Source of the DNA: Dioscorea cayenensis subsp. rotundata
Lineage: Eukaryota > Streptophyta > Magnoliopsida > Dioscoreales > Dioscoreaceae
DNA: 64,000 bases
Direction of reading: 5' to 3'
Assembly (NCBI RefSeq): GCF_009730915.1
Contig: NC_052488.1
Span: 19,710,305 to 19,774,304 of the forward strand
Shown: in pieces, positions 39,763-54,800 of the stretch
Position numbering within the stretch: position 1 is the stretch's first letter
Layout: each line of letters starts with the position of its first letter
Notes under the pieces: model-generated
Databases searched by the model: none
What the model saw: only the letters and a program-made list of their open reading frames with translations
What the model was told of the DNA's origin: nothing
Position numbers and translations under genes: made by a program

Positions 39763-39780
39763 CCCTCGAGAAATCGAGGG
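39763..39780 (+). promoter_or_regulatory. GAAA-tetraloop hairpin in the MIPS 5' leader
   Basis: CCCTCGA, GAAA, TCGAGGG forms a perfect 7-bp GC-containing stem capped by a GNRA-type tetraloop, about 58 bases upstream of the start codon and roughly 30 bases after the expected transcription start. Confidence 0.6.
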
Positions 39781-39837
39781 ACTAGATAAGAATATTGAAA
39801 TTTCGAGGGGCTTTCTGAAAAAAAAAAGGGGAAAAAT

Positions 39838-42154
<2,317 letters not shown>

Positions 42155-42531
42155 AGAAGAGGAAGAAGAGGAAGGGCCTTCTTGTGTTTTCCTATCTATT
42201 ATTTATGTCTTTGTGATCCTTCCTTCATTCTGTAAAACTCTTTATAAATGAGTTTGTTTGTTTGTTTGTTCTATGTGTGCCAGCAGAGCTATGAATCAAT
42301 GCTTTTGCCTAGAATCTTTGACCGATATGAATGCTTTTTGAACTTTGTGTTTAATAATGAATTTACTTTTCTAGAAAGCTGCAACGCCTATAGCTCATGC
42401 CAATTGGCATTTAACAAACAGCTCTCTGCATCCAGGTGTTCAAAATCCACACCTCTGCCTCTTCGTTTTATTCACCGTCCTTCTCCTTCATCCTTTCATT
42501 TATCTGAAAAAAAAAGAAAACATAACAGCTC
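42155..42531. other. Spacer between MIPS and the lipid-transfer gene
   Basis: Short 377-bp region holding the MIPS 3' UTR and the promoter and leader of the following gene. No clear TATA box is visible. Confidence 0.6.
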
Positions 42532-43251
42532 ATGGCTTGCAAGAGGACTTCATGGTTGTTCATGGTGTGCATGTTAAGTGCATGGATGGCTGTTCATGGT
42601 GCAGTGCCAGTTGGTGCACCAGTGGCCATGGATTGCAGTAATGCCCTGATGAATCTTGCAGATTGTCTGACATTTGTGGAGGCTGGAAGTAATGTGAGGA
42701 AACCAGAAGGGAACTGTTGTGCTGGGCTGAAGAAGGTGGCGAAAGGGCAGGTTGGTTGTCTTTGTGAGGCTTTCAAAAGTGGTGCTGATTTTGGGGTCAA
42801 AATCAACATGACAAAGGCTCTTTCTCTCCCACATGTTTGTGGGGTTAACATTCCTTCAATCTCTATCTGTAAAAGTGAGTTCTTTTGTCTTTTTAGTTCT
42901 CTGTTCTTTCCTCTTGGTTTCACTCAAGTTTTTTTTTTGTTTTTGTGGTTGTGTTTCAATTGCAGTTGCTGGAGGACCTGCCTTTGCCCCTGGTATGTTA
43001 AAATTTTCCAGTTTTTGTTTTCAAGTGATGATTCTGATTCTGATTCTGATGATGATGTTGATGTTGATGATGAATAACAAGTTTTGTATGGTCTTGTAGC
43101 TCCATCTCCAGGAGGATTTCCAGGAAAGCAAGTTTCAGAAGTCCCAGCTCAAGCTCCAGCTCCAGAAACACATTCAAGTTCAAGCGTGATTCATCTTCCA
43201 GTCAAATACATGGTTGTTCGTGCCATTGCATTGCTGTTTTTCTTTGTTTGA
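42532..43251 (+). CDS. GPI-anchored non-specific lipid-transfer protein (LTPG/XYLP-like)
   Basis: Secreted protein thought to help move lipids to the cuticle or cell wall, anchored on the outer plasma membrane face. Exons 42532-42874, 42966-42992, 43100-43251; 522 nt, 173 aa. A signal peptide spans residues about 1-23 (hydrophobic, ending near VHGA). The eight-cysteine motif follows in order C, C, CC, CLC, C, C (DCSNAL, ADCL, NCCAGL, GCLCEA, HVCGV, ICK). A Pro/Ala/Ser-rich linker (APSPGG, APAPE) and a hydrophobic C-terminus (AIALLFFFV) fit GPI attachment near a Ser cluster. The 27-nt second exon is typical of this family. Member-level identity is not assigned. Confidence 0.93.
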
Positions 43252-43361
43252 ATTACTGTTATCAGAACCAAAACTATGATTTGAGTGTTTGGACTTTGAA
43301 ACAGCAATGAAGCTACTATGTTTTATTTTAAATACAAGAAGAGTTTGTCTTTCTTTCCATT

Positions 43362-46313
43362 TCATGTGTTAGACTTTTGGACTATAGATACAATAACAGT
43401 TACGTCGTCGAGTTTGCCTCCGGTGAAGGCTGTGTATCCAGCTGCATTGGCTGCATCAGCGAAAGGGGCTTCTTCCTGTTGATTTTCCTACTTCCTGTGC
43501 TCTTAATGCCAAGAGTTCAGCAATTTCCTGAATCCACAGGATATGAATGAAGAACATATGAACATGAGAGAGATGAAGAGATTTTGAGGAATGCAATTGC
43601 TTGCTCAAATGGCTCATGCATACACTTACTGAAGGTTTGAGACTGGCTTGCAGTGATTTGGAAACAATGGCTGCAATTTCTTCCCTCATATATGTTGTCA
43701 AAAAGACCATCAGTTGCTGTCACTATAACATCACCTTCATCTAGAGCTATGTTGTAGTCCTGTGTTTAATGTTATGCATTTCAACTATTAAAAGCTTAGA
43801 ACTTGAGCTTGAAAAGGATACTCCATTTTCATTGATACCTGAATGAGTTTTGAAGGGTCATCTCCTCTTTGAATCTGCAAAGGGAAGTTGAAACCATAGA
43901 CCATTGGAGAAGATCTGTTAAAGACTTTGCCGTTCCTAATAATGATGAAGCCTGAATCTCCAATGTTGGCCACATGAAGAACCTGCACAAAGTTGAAAGT
44001 TCAAAGGTTTTAAAAGTCTAGATACATTATAAATTACCATAAATTTATAGGATTTGATGTTGTAATTAAAAAGAATTGATACTTCTTTACTTATGAACAG
44101 ACCTGGCCATCAAAATAAGCAACCAAAACAGTAGATGAACCAGAGGAGATTGCATCCACAGCACTCCTATTAATAATTTGATCCGGCTTGGTTCCTGATC
44201 CGTTTAGAGATTCTGATACATGCCTGTCACAATTTTCCATAAGCTCTTTTGCATATAAGCCAGCATTGATCCCTAGAAAAGCAGTATGGAGAAGATCATT
44301 AAGGAAGATGAACAAATGAAAACTTTATCAATGCTGTAAATTGTGGCTACCGAAGTGAATTATAAGCATGCCAAAGAGAAGTAATATACAGTGAAAGAAT
44401 ACAAAATATGCAAAGTGTGCTGCAGAAACCACCTTCAAGTGACCACTGACCAACACCATCAGCAACACCAAACCAGTTCTTGCAAGCTAAAAAGTAACCA
44501 TCTTCACCTCCTGTCAATGCCTGACATTATTCTTCAAATTACTTCCCTTGAATGTTTTCTTTTTAAGGGCAAACAAAAAACAGTAAACCAATAGAAGTTG
44601 GCGAGTTGCCCTATATTTATAATTGTAGTAGACATTTCCAAGCATCTTAGACATAGAGGAAATTAGCAAAAGCCAAGGAGAAGGTGAGTGAACTGCATTT
44701 TCATGAAGCAAAGATTTATAATATATTGGTGAAATAAAGTTTTTATGTCTCTATTTGAAAAAAAAATGATGAAGTTGTTGACATATAATGCAAAAATAAT
44801 AAAATTAAATAAATCATAGACATGGAAGAGAACAATGCCCTAGAATTTTACACATCAGTCAGCAAGAGGCAAAACAATGCCAAGTCAATATTCAGAAACA
44901 TATTATATTGTCTTCAAGAGATCACAGTTCAGAAAAAATGGGATGTCTCATTTTTGCTCAACATCATAAATGATTTAATGCACGCAAAGTAACCTTTATA
45001 TCTAACCATGAGAATAAGCTTCCCATGAAATATGAGAAATGCAATAAATCCCATCTTGCTATTAAGAAACAAACTAAAATCTCCGTAGAGTTACCTTTGC
45101 AGGATGAGGTAACAATGCAGCACCAGATGAAAGCAAAAATGAGGGCTTTGAGATTTTCACGGGGAAATTATTTGATTCTGAATCCACACCAGACGCAGAC
45201 TCAGCTTCACTAGATACCTTCGGACGTTCAGAGTCTTCCAAAGACCTTTCTTCAGAGACCAATCGATCATCAAATGATTCTTCTATCGTCTCGCTATAAC
45301 TTGCTTGAACAGGACCATCCATGACCAATGGAAGGGAGACTCCCCCAGTTGATTGTCCTGGCTCCGCAACCACATCAAAACTTTCCTCTTCTTGAGTGGA
45401 ATCACCTTTTGTGTCACAACCTGAAGAATCTTGGATTTCAACCTCAGCATGGTCAAGTTTGGAACTTATTCCTCCTTGATGAGCATCAGGCACACCACTA
45501 GGCACATCCTCCTGTTCCTTATTCAGTTCCTTGTCATCTTCAACCGATGCACCGTCTTTCGGTTCCAAATTAGACTCCAAGTTCATTCTCATAGATTCTT
45601 TGTCTCCAATGGAAAATTCCACTTCTTGCACTGACTCACTACTCTTCAGAACTACGTTACCTTCTTCCAAACTTTGTAGAACTCCAATAGCATTTCCTAA
45701 CAAGGATTGAACATCATCTGTATCTAAAGTGCCTCTCAGCTGAATTTCTCCCGACAAATCAGTTGCCTCCCTAGAACTCTGCTCAATTTCCAACTTCTCC
45801 CCTTCAAAATCTAAAATTTCAGCATTTCCCTCAGAATTCCAACAACCATATCCGTCAGCAGAGTTCCTCAACTCCAATTCATCAACAACTTGACTCCTAC
45901 CTTCTAAATCCTCCTCAAAATCACAATTTTTCCCATCCTCTCCACGCGCGAGCTGTAAACCAGCATCCTTCGTGACCTCCGCGAAGCGGAAGATGACGCT
46001 CCCATCCCCGCACTCTGCCCAAACGACCACCAAACCCCAAATAAACAACGTCATCACCGAACCCCAAGCAACGGACCAACCCATCCTTCTTAGAAATTTC
46101 AACAAAGATCGAGAATTAATCAACAATCAAATCGAAATTAGAGGTACCGATGATGGAGTAGACCTCCAGCGCGGCCGGCAATCTCGAGAAGCCACGGGGC
46201 GGCGTCCTCCTGACCTGCCAACGCAAAGGCGACGGTGTTCGACCAACGGAGCGACGAACCAGTGAGGAGAACAAGCGTAGCTCCGGCACGCCGGCGAAAA
46301 GGATCTCCGCCAT
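43362..46313 (-). CDS. Protein phosphatase 2C, BIPP2C1-like, with two frame breaks
   Basis: Mg/Mn-dependent Ser/Thr phosphatase of the PP2C family. Exons in gene order: 46313-46148, 46014-45095, 44520-44433, 44272-44103, 43982-43839, 43759-43630, 43527-43362. The first five join in frame. The last two are each one base too long: an extra G in the run at 43,683-43,685 and an extra base in the run at 43,462-43,468. Without them the protein would be about 593 aa. The N-terminus is Arg/Ser-rich, transit-peptide-like. A long acidic low-complexity region covers about residues 60-350. Catalytic motifs are clear: [20 protein letters not shown] and a terminal LDDVTV block after the second break. An upstream in-frame Met at 46,412 would add 33 residues. 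It is either a real gene with assembly errors or a recent pseudogene; the intact rest favours the former. Confidence 0.85.
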
Positions 46314-46419
46314 AAACGATCCCGAGCGAAGAGAGAAAGGAAAAACTAGGGTTTTCTGGCCTTGAATGGGCAGGGTTTTCCTGGTAGAGAGCGCGCGAGA
46401 ATTAACCGGCAACGCGTGG

Positions 46420-47714
46420 CTCTGTTTCCATCATTCGCGTGCACGAATCTTGATGCAAATCTAAAGAATTCCCATTCTTGTATAATTATTAATATTTCAA
46501 ATTTTATTTTGTGAAATTTTTAATTTTGCAATTCCACTTATCTACCTTCATAGAACTCAACTACATCTATTTTTTTAAAAATTTAAAAATAAAAAAAAAA
46601 AAATTGTTGTCATACAAACAACAATAATTACCATGCGTTAGTTAAATAAATAATTTTAATTAATGAAAAAATATTTAAAAAAATTATTTTAAAAAAAGGG
46701 AATTCAGTACTTTATTCTCCCCCACCTCAAAAACTTAAGAGTTTATTTTAGTGGCTTATTATATTTATAATAATAATAATAATAATGAAAATGAAAATAT
46801 GAAAAATATAATGCTTAATTAACAACATTAAATTAGCAAAATACAAAATTCAAATAATTGTTTTGCTACAAATTGATTAAACTATAAAACATATCATTTG
46901 GCTTCCTCTACCTAGTACAAATATGCACTTTAAAAAACTATTGCTTTCAAGTGTGCATTTAGTCTTAATTACAATCAGTTCCCTAACCACTTGCATTTGG
47001 AACCTATTAGTGTGAGCAGTTTGACATTAAACTCATCCTAAACAGTAAACTTTGAACTCTAAACTTTGAACATCAAATATTAAATTCTAATAATCCAACT
47101 TCTTTTAATATTATTTTTATACTATACATACATAACATTAATAAAAAAATATTAAATTGTCACTTGTTTCCTTATTAACGACATAATATGATTTGATCTC
47201 ACAGAGGGGGACAAAATTCCAAGGGCCACACCAATGAAAGGTAAGCATAACAAACTTTGATTATTCCTTAACACTAATTAACCTTAATTAATCATCATTA
47301 TTTAAACACTAATTCTTCATTAATTTAATGTTCTTCTTGTCCTTGATATATGGTTATACATGAAGCTCAAGAAACGGTCAAACAATGCCTTTACTTCACA
47401 AACATTGACCAGCAACATGTTTCAGAAAAAGAAATAAAGATACAAAATATTTTAATCTCATTCATTTTGTTTCTGAAATTACTGCAGAATTTGATTCACA
47501 AGCACAGACTGAAAACATAAACATATTGCTCTCAATACAAACTAGGACTTTCCTTTTTTTACAGTAACTAAAGGAGTGAATGACTGCATAATCACCATCC
47601 ACACACTATGCTTCTGATTTCTATATATATATATATATTTATATAAATATGTATGTATATAATTTCATTTTAAGGCTTTCAATTATGTTGCAGTGATTGA
47701 TCGGTGATCAAGTT
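46420..47714. other. AT-rich intergenic DNA, divergent side of the phosphatase
   Basis: Contains the phosphatase promoter side and the 3' flank of the zinc-finger gene. (TAA)n runs occur near 46,770 and TA tracts near 47,625. No gene is supported. Confidence 0.6.
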
Positions 47715-48635
47715 TTAAGTTGAAGGCTGGTTTTCAAGTTTTTCGTCCATGTCCATCTGGAGTTGCCTGCATTCTGTGCTGCAGAAAGCCATGTCTCCCC
47801 TGCCAAAATGCAGTGAAATTTTGTTCAGTGAATTTTTTATTTAATTGAATGTTTTTGATTGATGAAAAGGGATTTGAGAAACATAATTTAGCAACTTAAA
47901 TAGCACAATATTTAACAGGAGAGAATTAGGCAATGTTTCCTGGATTGGAATTTTAAATTCAATTATTTATTTCAAAAAATAACTGAATTCATTGCAGAAT
48001 TAGTTCTTGCAAAACAGGAATTGAATTCATTTTGGGAAGATTATTAGAAATGTAAAAATACATTGAATTCCACTCAAACAATAAAAAGCCATTAATAAAC
48101 AGAAGGAAAAAAAAAACACACACATTAAAAGAACCATAATTTAGCTGTCAAATCATACAACTCTGAAAAAGTTTGAAATAATTATAACAAAAAAAAAGAA
48201 AAAGAAAATCAAACAGATATGAAACTTTTTTTTCCTTCAAATCATCCATTTCAAAAACCTAACATTAAAAAAAAAACCCATTTTTTAACAAAATCTCATT
48301 CCATTAGAGAAAAAAACACTGAAACCCCAAAAAGATCAAAACTTTAGATCGCTCCAAGAAACAATCAATCAATACCTATACATGAAGATGTCCCGTCCGG
48401 CAACAAGCCGGCGTCTGCAGAGCTGGCAGGCCTTGAGGAAGCTGGAGATCGGCTCCGCCGGCAACTCGGCAATGGTCCTCCTCTGCGCACCCTGGATAAG
48501 CTGCCCTCCATCTTCGTTCCTCGGCTGCGGCGGCTGTGGGTCCCGCAAGACCTGCTCGGCGACCACAGCCGGCGAAATCTCACCCATGCTCGTCGCCCTC
48601 CCCATCTTAGCCCTGTTCCTTTTCCCAAGCAACAT
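47715..48635 (-). CDS. FLZ-type (FCS-like) zinc-finger protein
   Basis: Small plant-specific adaptor of the FLZ (DUF581) family, whose members bind SnRK1 kinase subunits. Two exons, 48635-48376 and 47799-47715, total 345 nt and 114 aa. The N-terminus MLLGKRNRAKMGR...TSM matches the family's conserved start and fixes the Met; a longer in-frame upstream stretch is CT-rich leader. The FLZ domain straddles the intron: SFLKACQLCRRRL, then GRDIFMYRGDMAFCS, then ECRQLQMDMDE, with the paired CxxC and FCSxEC cysteines intact. A TATA-like TATATAA lies at about 48,779-48,785. The phosphatase gene lies downstream of it, in the same orientation. Confidence 0.93.
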
Positions 48636-48849
48636 CACTCTCTCTTCCAATCCCTCTCCGCTTCTCCTGAGCAACAGCTGAAGAGATCCAGAGAAAGGGA
48701 GAAGAGAGAAGAAGAAGAGCAGAGAAGAGAAAAAGAAGAGCAGGGCAGTGAAGAGGGAGAAGAGAACCAAAAGGGGGTTATATAGATGGAATAGTAAATG
48801 GATTTGGATCGTTAGATGTCGGTCCCCATCATCGTCACCGTACATCAAG

Positions 48850-51800
48850 TCATGTATTAATCTTATTAAAAAAAAATTTGTAAATGTTATTTTGATACAA
48901 AGTAATTAAAATTGCCTGACTACAGTGTATATGAGTAAATTAGTTATAAATTTATATTTAAAAATTAGTTTTGAGTTATTGGAAAATTATTATTTAATAA
49001 CATTAAAAACACTGCAAGTCAGAAAAATGATATTGTTTATTTGAATATCAACAAAAATAATATATCATTATATACTTTAAAACCGCTTTGACTGTAATGC
49101 ATTGTGCACAAATGAAATAAAATATAAAATGATAAATAAATAATTAATTTTTTTTCTTGTGAAAATAATACTGGCTTAGATGTAGATCCTTATCATCATG
49201 TCAATCATGCCATTAGTTAATCTTATTAGTTTTTAATAATTTTCTTATTGTAAATGTTGTATCGATACCAAGAAAGTAAGTTGACTAAGAGCAGTAAATT
49301 TTAGTTATAAAATTATATTTAAGAATTGGTTTCGAGTTATTACAAATTATTATGTGAAAATAATTTAAATGATGCAAGTGAGAAAAGTGATATAATTTCC
49401 GTGAATACCAACAGAAATATTGTGTCGTTATACCATTTAAAACCGCTTTGACTGTAGTAAGTTATGTATAAATAAAATAAAAGATAAAATGATAAATAAA
49501 TAAAGACTTTCTTTTTCATGTGAAAGGAATACTATCTATAGATGTAGATTCCCGTCATATCACCGTACATCATGCTTTTATTGTAAATGTTGCTTTGATA
49601 CTAAGAAATTAAGTTGACAAAGAGTAGTGTATCAGAATAAATTAGTTGTAAATTCATATTTGAAAAATGGGTTTCGAGTTATTGCAAATTATTATGTGAA
49701 AGCAATTAAAACGATGCAAGTGAGAAAAGTGATGTACTTTACATTAATATTGACAAAAATACTGTGTCAGTTATGCTCTTTAAAACTGCTTTGACCGGAA
49801 TGCGTTGTGCACAAATGAAATAAAAGATAAACTAACGGCAGTGAGAAAGTGATATAGTTTACGTGAATACCAATAAAAATACTGTGTCGTTATACCCTTT
49901 AAAACAACTTTGACTATAATGAGTTGTGTGCAAATGAAATAAAAGATAAAGCGATACATGAATGAAGACTTTACTATTCTTGTGAAAGGAATAGCCGCTT
50001 TTGTCACTTATATAAGTGAGAAAGTGATATACTTTATGTGAATATCGACATAAATAGTTATGTCATTTAAAACCGCTTTGACTACAATGTGTTGTGTACA
50101 AATGAAATAAAAGATAAAGCGATATATGGATGAAGACTTTACTTTTTGTACGAAAAGAATACATGTTTTTGTCACTTATATAAGTGAGAAAGTGATATAT
50201 ACTTTATGTGAATATTGACAGAAATAGTTATGTCATTTAAAACCGCTTTGACTACAATGTGTTGTGTACAAATGAAATAAAAGATAAAGCGATACATGGA
50301 CGAAGACTTTATTTTTTTTTACGAAAGGAACACATGCTTTTGTCACTTATATAATTGAGAAAGTGATATGCTTTATGTGAATATCGACAGAAATAGTTAT
50401 GTCATTTAAAACTGCTTTGACTGTGATACTATTTATAACATTTTGCAATCATGATATAAAAGATAAAACAATAAATAAATAGAAACCTTCTTTCGCTCGT
50501 GAAAGGAATACCGGCTTTTGTCACTTATATAAGTGATGTCTTCTGCTGGTCTGCAAAAAAATTTGTGCGCACACACATATGCTTATCGTGACACTGTATC
50601 AGAGTGTAACTACAACTAAAATATTAAATAATAAATTTACAAATCTTTTTAAACCACTTTGACTGTAATGCTATTTATAATGTTCAACACAAAAAAAGAA
50701 TAAAAGATAAAATAATAAACGAATAAAGACCTTTTGCTTGTGAAAAAAATGCCGACTTTTGTTATTTATATGAGTGACATCTTTTGCTAGTCTACAGATA
50801 ATTTGTGCCTATACGTATGTGCGTATCGTGGTGTTGTATCAGAGTATAAGTACAACTAAAAATTAAATAATAAGTTTACAATTAATTGATAAATAATATA
50901 TATTATATATTTCTTAATTTATTAATATATGTGAGTGCAAATAAATTTTGTTCTTATAAATGATTTTAGATTGGGGAAAAAGATTATGATTAATTGATCT
51001 GAGGCTAAAATTAAAGGAATTTTTTGGTGTATTGGATGGTAGGGTTGCATCTAGTTGGACTTGAGAGTTGGGCCCATGAGTGAAATGATGGGGCCAACCA
51101 AAGTGAGGCCTGATTCATGGCGATGGTGACTCTTATGAAATCATTTTGTGGGGTCCTTTGGTGACATGAACTAATCGCATTGTTTATATGCTCACTTTAT
51201 ACTTTATACTTTATAGATGTATATTTAAACTCAATACATTGAAACAGGGGTGAGAAAATGACTAGCATGGCAATATCGTATAGTTCAACAGTAACACAAA
51301 AGAGTTCTACGGTTCTACCGGTAATGGTGAATTTACATGGAGGCTAGTGGTTGTAATTGCCCCACTAAAATTAAAAATGTCTATTGTGTCTATGGAGTTA
51401 TTATTGTATACATAATTATTTTATTTTATTTTATTCTATCATTTATCTTCTTTAAAAATTTAAAAAATATGTATAGTAAAATTTATCTTCACTAAACAAA
51501 AATTCTAAATTTATCTTTGCCTATAAGAGAAGTTGGGTGTTAAAATTTTTTTCTCCGACGACATGATGATTAATGTAAATAGTAAATTGTTCCCTTTGTC
51601 AATATATATATATATATCAAAAACTCATAAAAAAGCATAGTACTATCACCTTCTATTGTGAATGATTGGAATTTTTTTTCCTCATGAGCGAGAAATTAAA
51701 GGATTTACTTTCTCTTACAACAGATGGTGATTGATTTATCCATTTAATTAATATATATATATATATATTCACATCTATGGTATTGAAATAATCAAAATAT

Positions 51801-54800
51801 TACTTTCAAGGTTTCTTTTGAATGTATATTATCAACGTGAATCATCACATACCTCAATTTTATTTTTATTAAATAGTATCTTATCCATTTATTTATTTAA
51901 AAAATAAAAGACAATCAGTTATCTTTGGTCTATAAAAAGCAAACAATAGTGTAAAAAGATGACACAAAAAGCACCCATTCAAATCTAATTATAAGTTTTT
52001 GTTGGACCTTTTTTATGGCAGACATGGCCAAATGCACACGTAGACTTGTTTTTATGTCCAAGATGAGACTTGAAGTGATTTATGGTTCTACTTAGTCTAA
52101 CTTCCAATCATCATTTAAGGAATCTAACCTAATTAAAGTTTTTGTTATCGGTGTTAATTAGATTTAATTATAAGTATATCATTTTATATTTTAAAAAATA
52201 TGAAATAACATCTTATATTTATTTTTTTAATCAAACAAGAACTTACATTAATCTATTTGACTAAAATATAAATAGTGACTTGGTATGGACGACTGATTCT
52301 ATAGTTTTTTTTAATGATGTTGCAAATAAATAAATTAACTGACCAATTAAAAAGAAAGATTAGTGAATTTACATTACAATCAATTTATATAAAATAGAAT
52401 AATGTAAATGAGTTGAAAATGATAAAACATTAGCTTACATCATGATGCCAACGTTGGGCTTGTGGAAAAGGTGTTCAGTTTTTCATTCATTGCACTAGGA
52501 AATTCAATAAAAAAAAAAGGGGGATGCCACCACTTCATTCACAACATAATGTTTGGCACTATTATTTATTTATTTATTTATGTATTTTTTTTGTTAAAGT
52601 TTAGCACTTTGTTTAAGAGTCATTAACTTAATAGTGTATCAAAGTTGGTGCTCATCCCAACACAAATTCATTGGAGAGGTGAGAGTTTTTCCCAATTCCC
52701 ATGATTGTAATTACAATTAAGAGGAAAAGATTAAAACCTCACATAAAAATATAAAACAAGGCTAGTCCTTTAATTATTTATTAAAAAAAAACTTACATTA
52801 TGGTATGTTTAAGTATGGATCCATACCTAAATTATCTCTATGTATCAAGTGTTGTATGTCAAAATTTCATTCCTCCAATATTTTATCATCTAAAATTTGA
52901 ATTACAGCTAATGGACAAAGTTTCATGGTCAAATATGTAAACTAGAACTTTTTAATTTTGGCAAAATTTTAAGCATTTAGTTAGAGCAAAAACATATTTT
53001 TGCTTAATTATTTTATTTCTAATTAATCTTATTTTATTTTTTTTTAGTTTCTTTTCGTTTTACGGGAAAAAACTACTATATTTGAGAAATCAACTCTGTT
53101 GACTTCAATATTAGGAATATCCTATTCTAATTAAGTAACACGTATTTAGCACATTAGAGTGAGCATTAACCTCTGCCATGTTAAGCTTCCATAAATGAAT
53201 GATTTCTCTGTAAAAAATGTTTTCAAAAAGTTTTTTAATTTGTGGATTTTTTTCTCTCATATTTTTTTAATGTTTTTTTTATTTTTTATATAGCTCATGA
53301 TCACTTTTGTAGGAAATCTTTTATAATTTTTTTATACTGAACTATTTTTAAATTAATTAAGGTTTACCAGTTATACATAGACACACACATAATTTTATTA
53401 TAGTAGAAGCATTTATAAATGTTATATTTAAAAAAAAAAACAAATTAAGGATCATGATTCTAAAATAAATGTGGAGTTATGAGAATGGGACAGAAGTGGA
53501 TGAATAAAACATTAATAGTTTGTTTGGAGAAAAACTATGAAAAAATAAATAGAAATCAATGCTACCAACAAAATAGAAACAGAAATTTATTACACAAGAT
53601 GTTGGTGGGATGAGCTTCACCTCGCAAAGTCATCCATTCTCATTTGTTCTCTAGACCTCCTACCATTCATTTCTACCTTCTTAATCTAACTTAAATTTAT
53701 AAATTCATTTCCGCATATCATTAAAATTAAATAAACTCTCAAAAGATGAAAGTGAACGATTACCTAACTTAAAACATTATAAATAAATATGCCGACATAA
53801 CAATTGTGGAGACAAAAATGAATTATGATTTATCTACTCCTTCCGTGTGAGTGGGGTTATTAGTACAATTATAAATCTGATAGAAGACGTTTGATAGTTA
53901 TTCATTAACAAATGATTCTTTTTTTTATTGTATTGTTTGATTATATTGTGAGAGTTTGTATTGTCATTTTTGTTATTATTTATATTTGGTCATCTAATCA
54001 CTCTTCACTGTTATTATTTATAGTAATCATTATTTTATTTTTAATTTCTTTTAATAGTAAATCTTATTTAAATGAAACATTTTAACAAAAATATTAGAAA
54101 TACTTTGCACTTTCTGGCTAAGTAGATATTAAGTTGTTGTAGAAGTTAAGAGGTTCATATTAATTAGTTTTGTTTTCTGAGCTAAACCCAAATTACAATA
54201 TTTAATGCACTGGTGCAATCAAACATTTTATTTAAAAAATAATAGACCTGTAAAAGTAAAACTAAGATAAAATTATTATCAATTTGTTGAAATGTTAATT
54301 TTATTTTAAGAGATACATGATGTGTAATTATATGTATTAATTCATACCAATAAGTTGACTTTTTTTATTTCAGTGTTTTTAATACACGAGTTTAAAATTA
54401 ACAAAACTTACAAAATATATATATATATATATAATATAAATTTGGCAACGTTAGATCCATTATGTTCCACATGTTTTCATTTAACACCCAAAAATGAACC
54501 AAACCAACAGGTTAATTTTTGCTTGCGTGTATAAATACAAGGTAATCAAAGTGTGTATTGTTTTATATTTCTTTTGTGAAAAAAGGAAAATACAATTGTT
54601 TCTATGATAAAATAGCCCTGACTAAACTTATATATATATATATATATATATATATTTTATTCTGATATCTGATAAACCGCCGTCTTTCTACAGCCACGCA
54701 TCATACAAGGTCTAAGACCGCTAATGAGTTTTTAGCCTTTTAATAAATGGATGAGGACCCGACAATATTTACATTAATAAAATGAATAATCTTTTTATTC

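Noticed and set aside
42998..43365. Minus-strand Gln/His/Asn-rich ORFs
   Set aside because: They oppose the intron and last exon of the lipid-transfer gene and its 3' flank; low complexity only.
48382..48681. Plus-strand 99-codon ORF over the FLZ gene
   Set aside because: Antisense to the well-supported FLZ exon.
49080..50720. CRISPR-like array
   Set aside because: The spacing is irregular, the repeats are long and diverged, and the DNA is plant nuclear; it is a tandem repeat.
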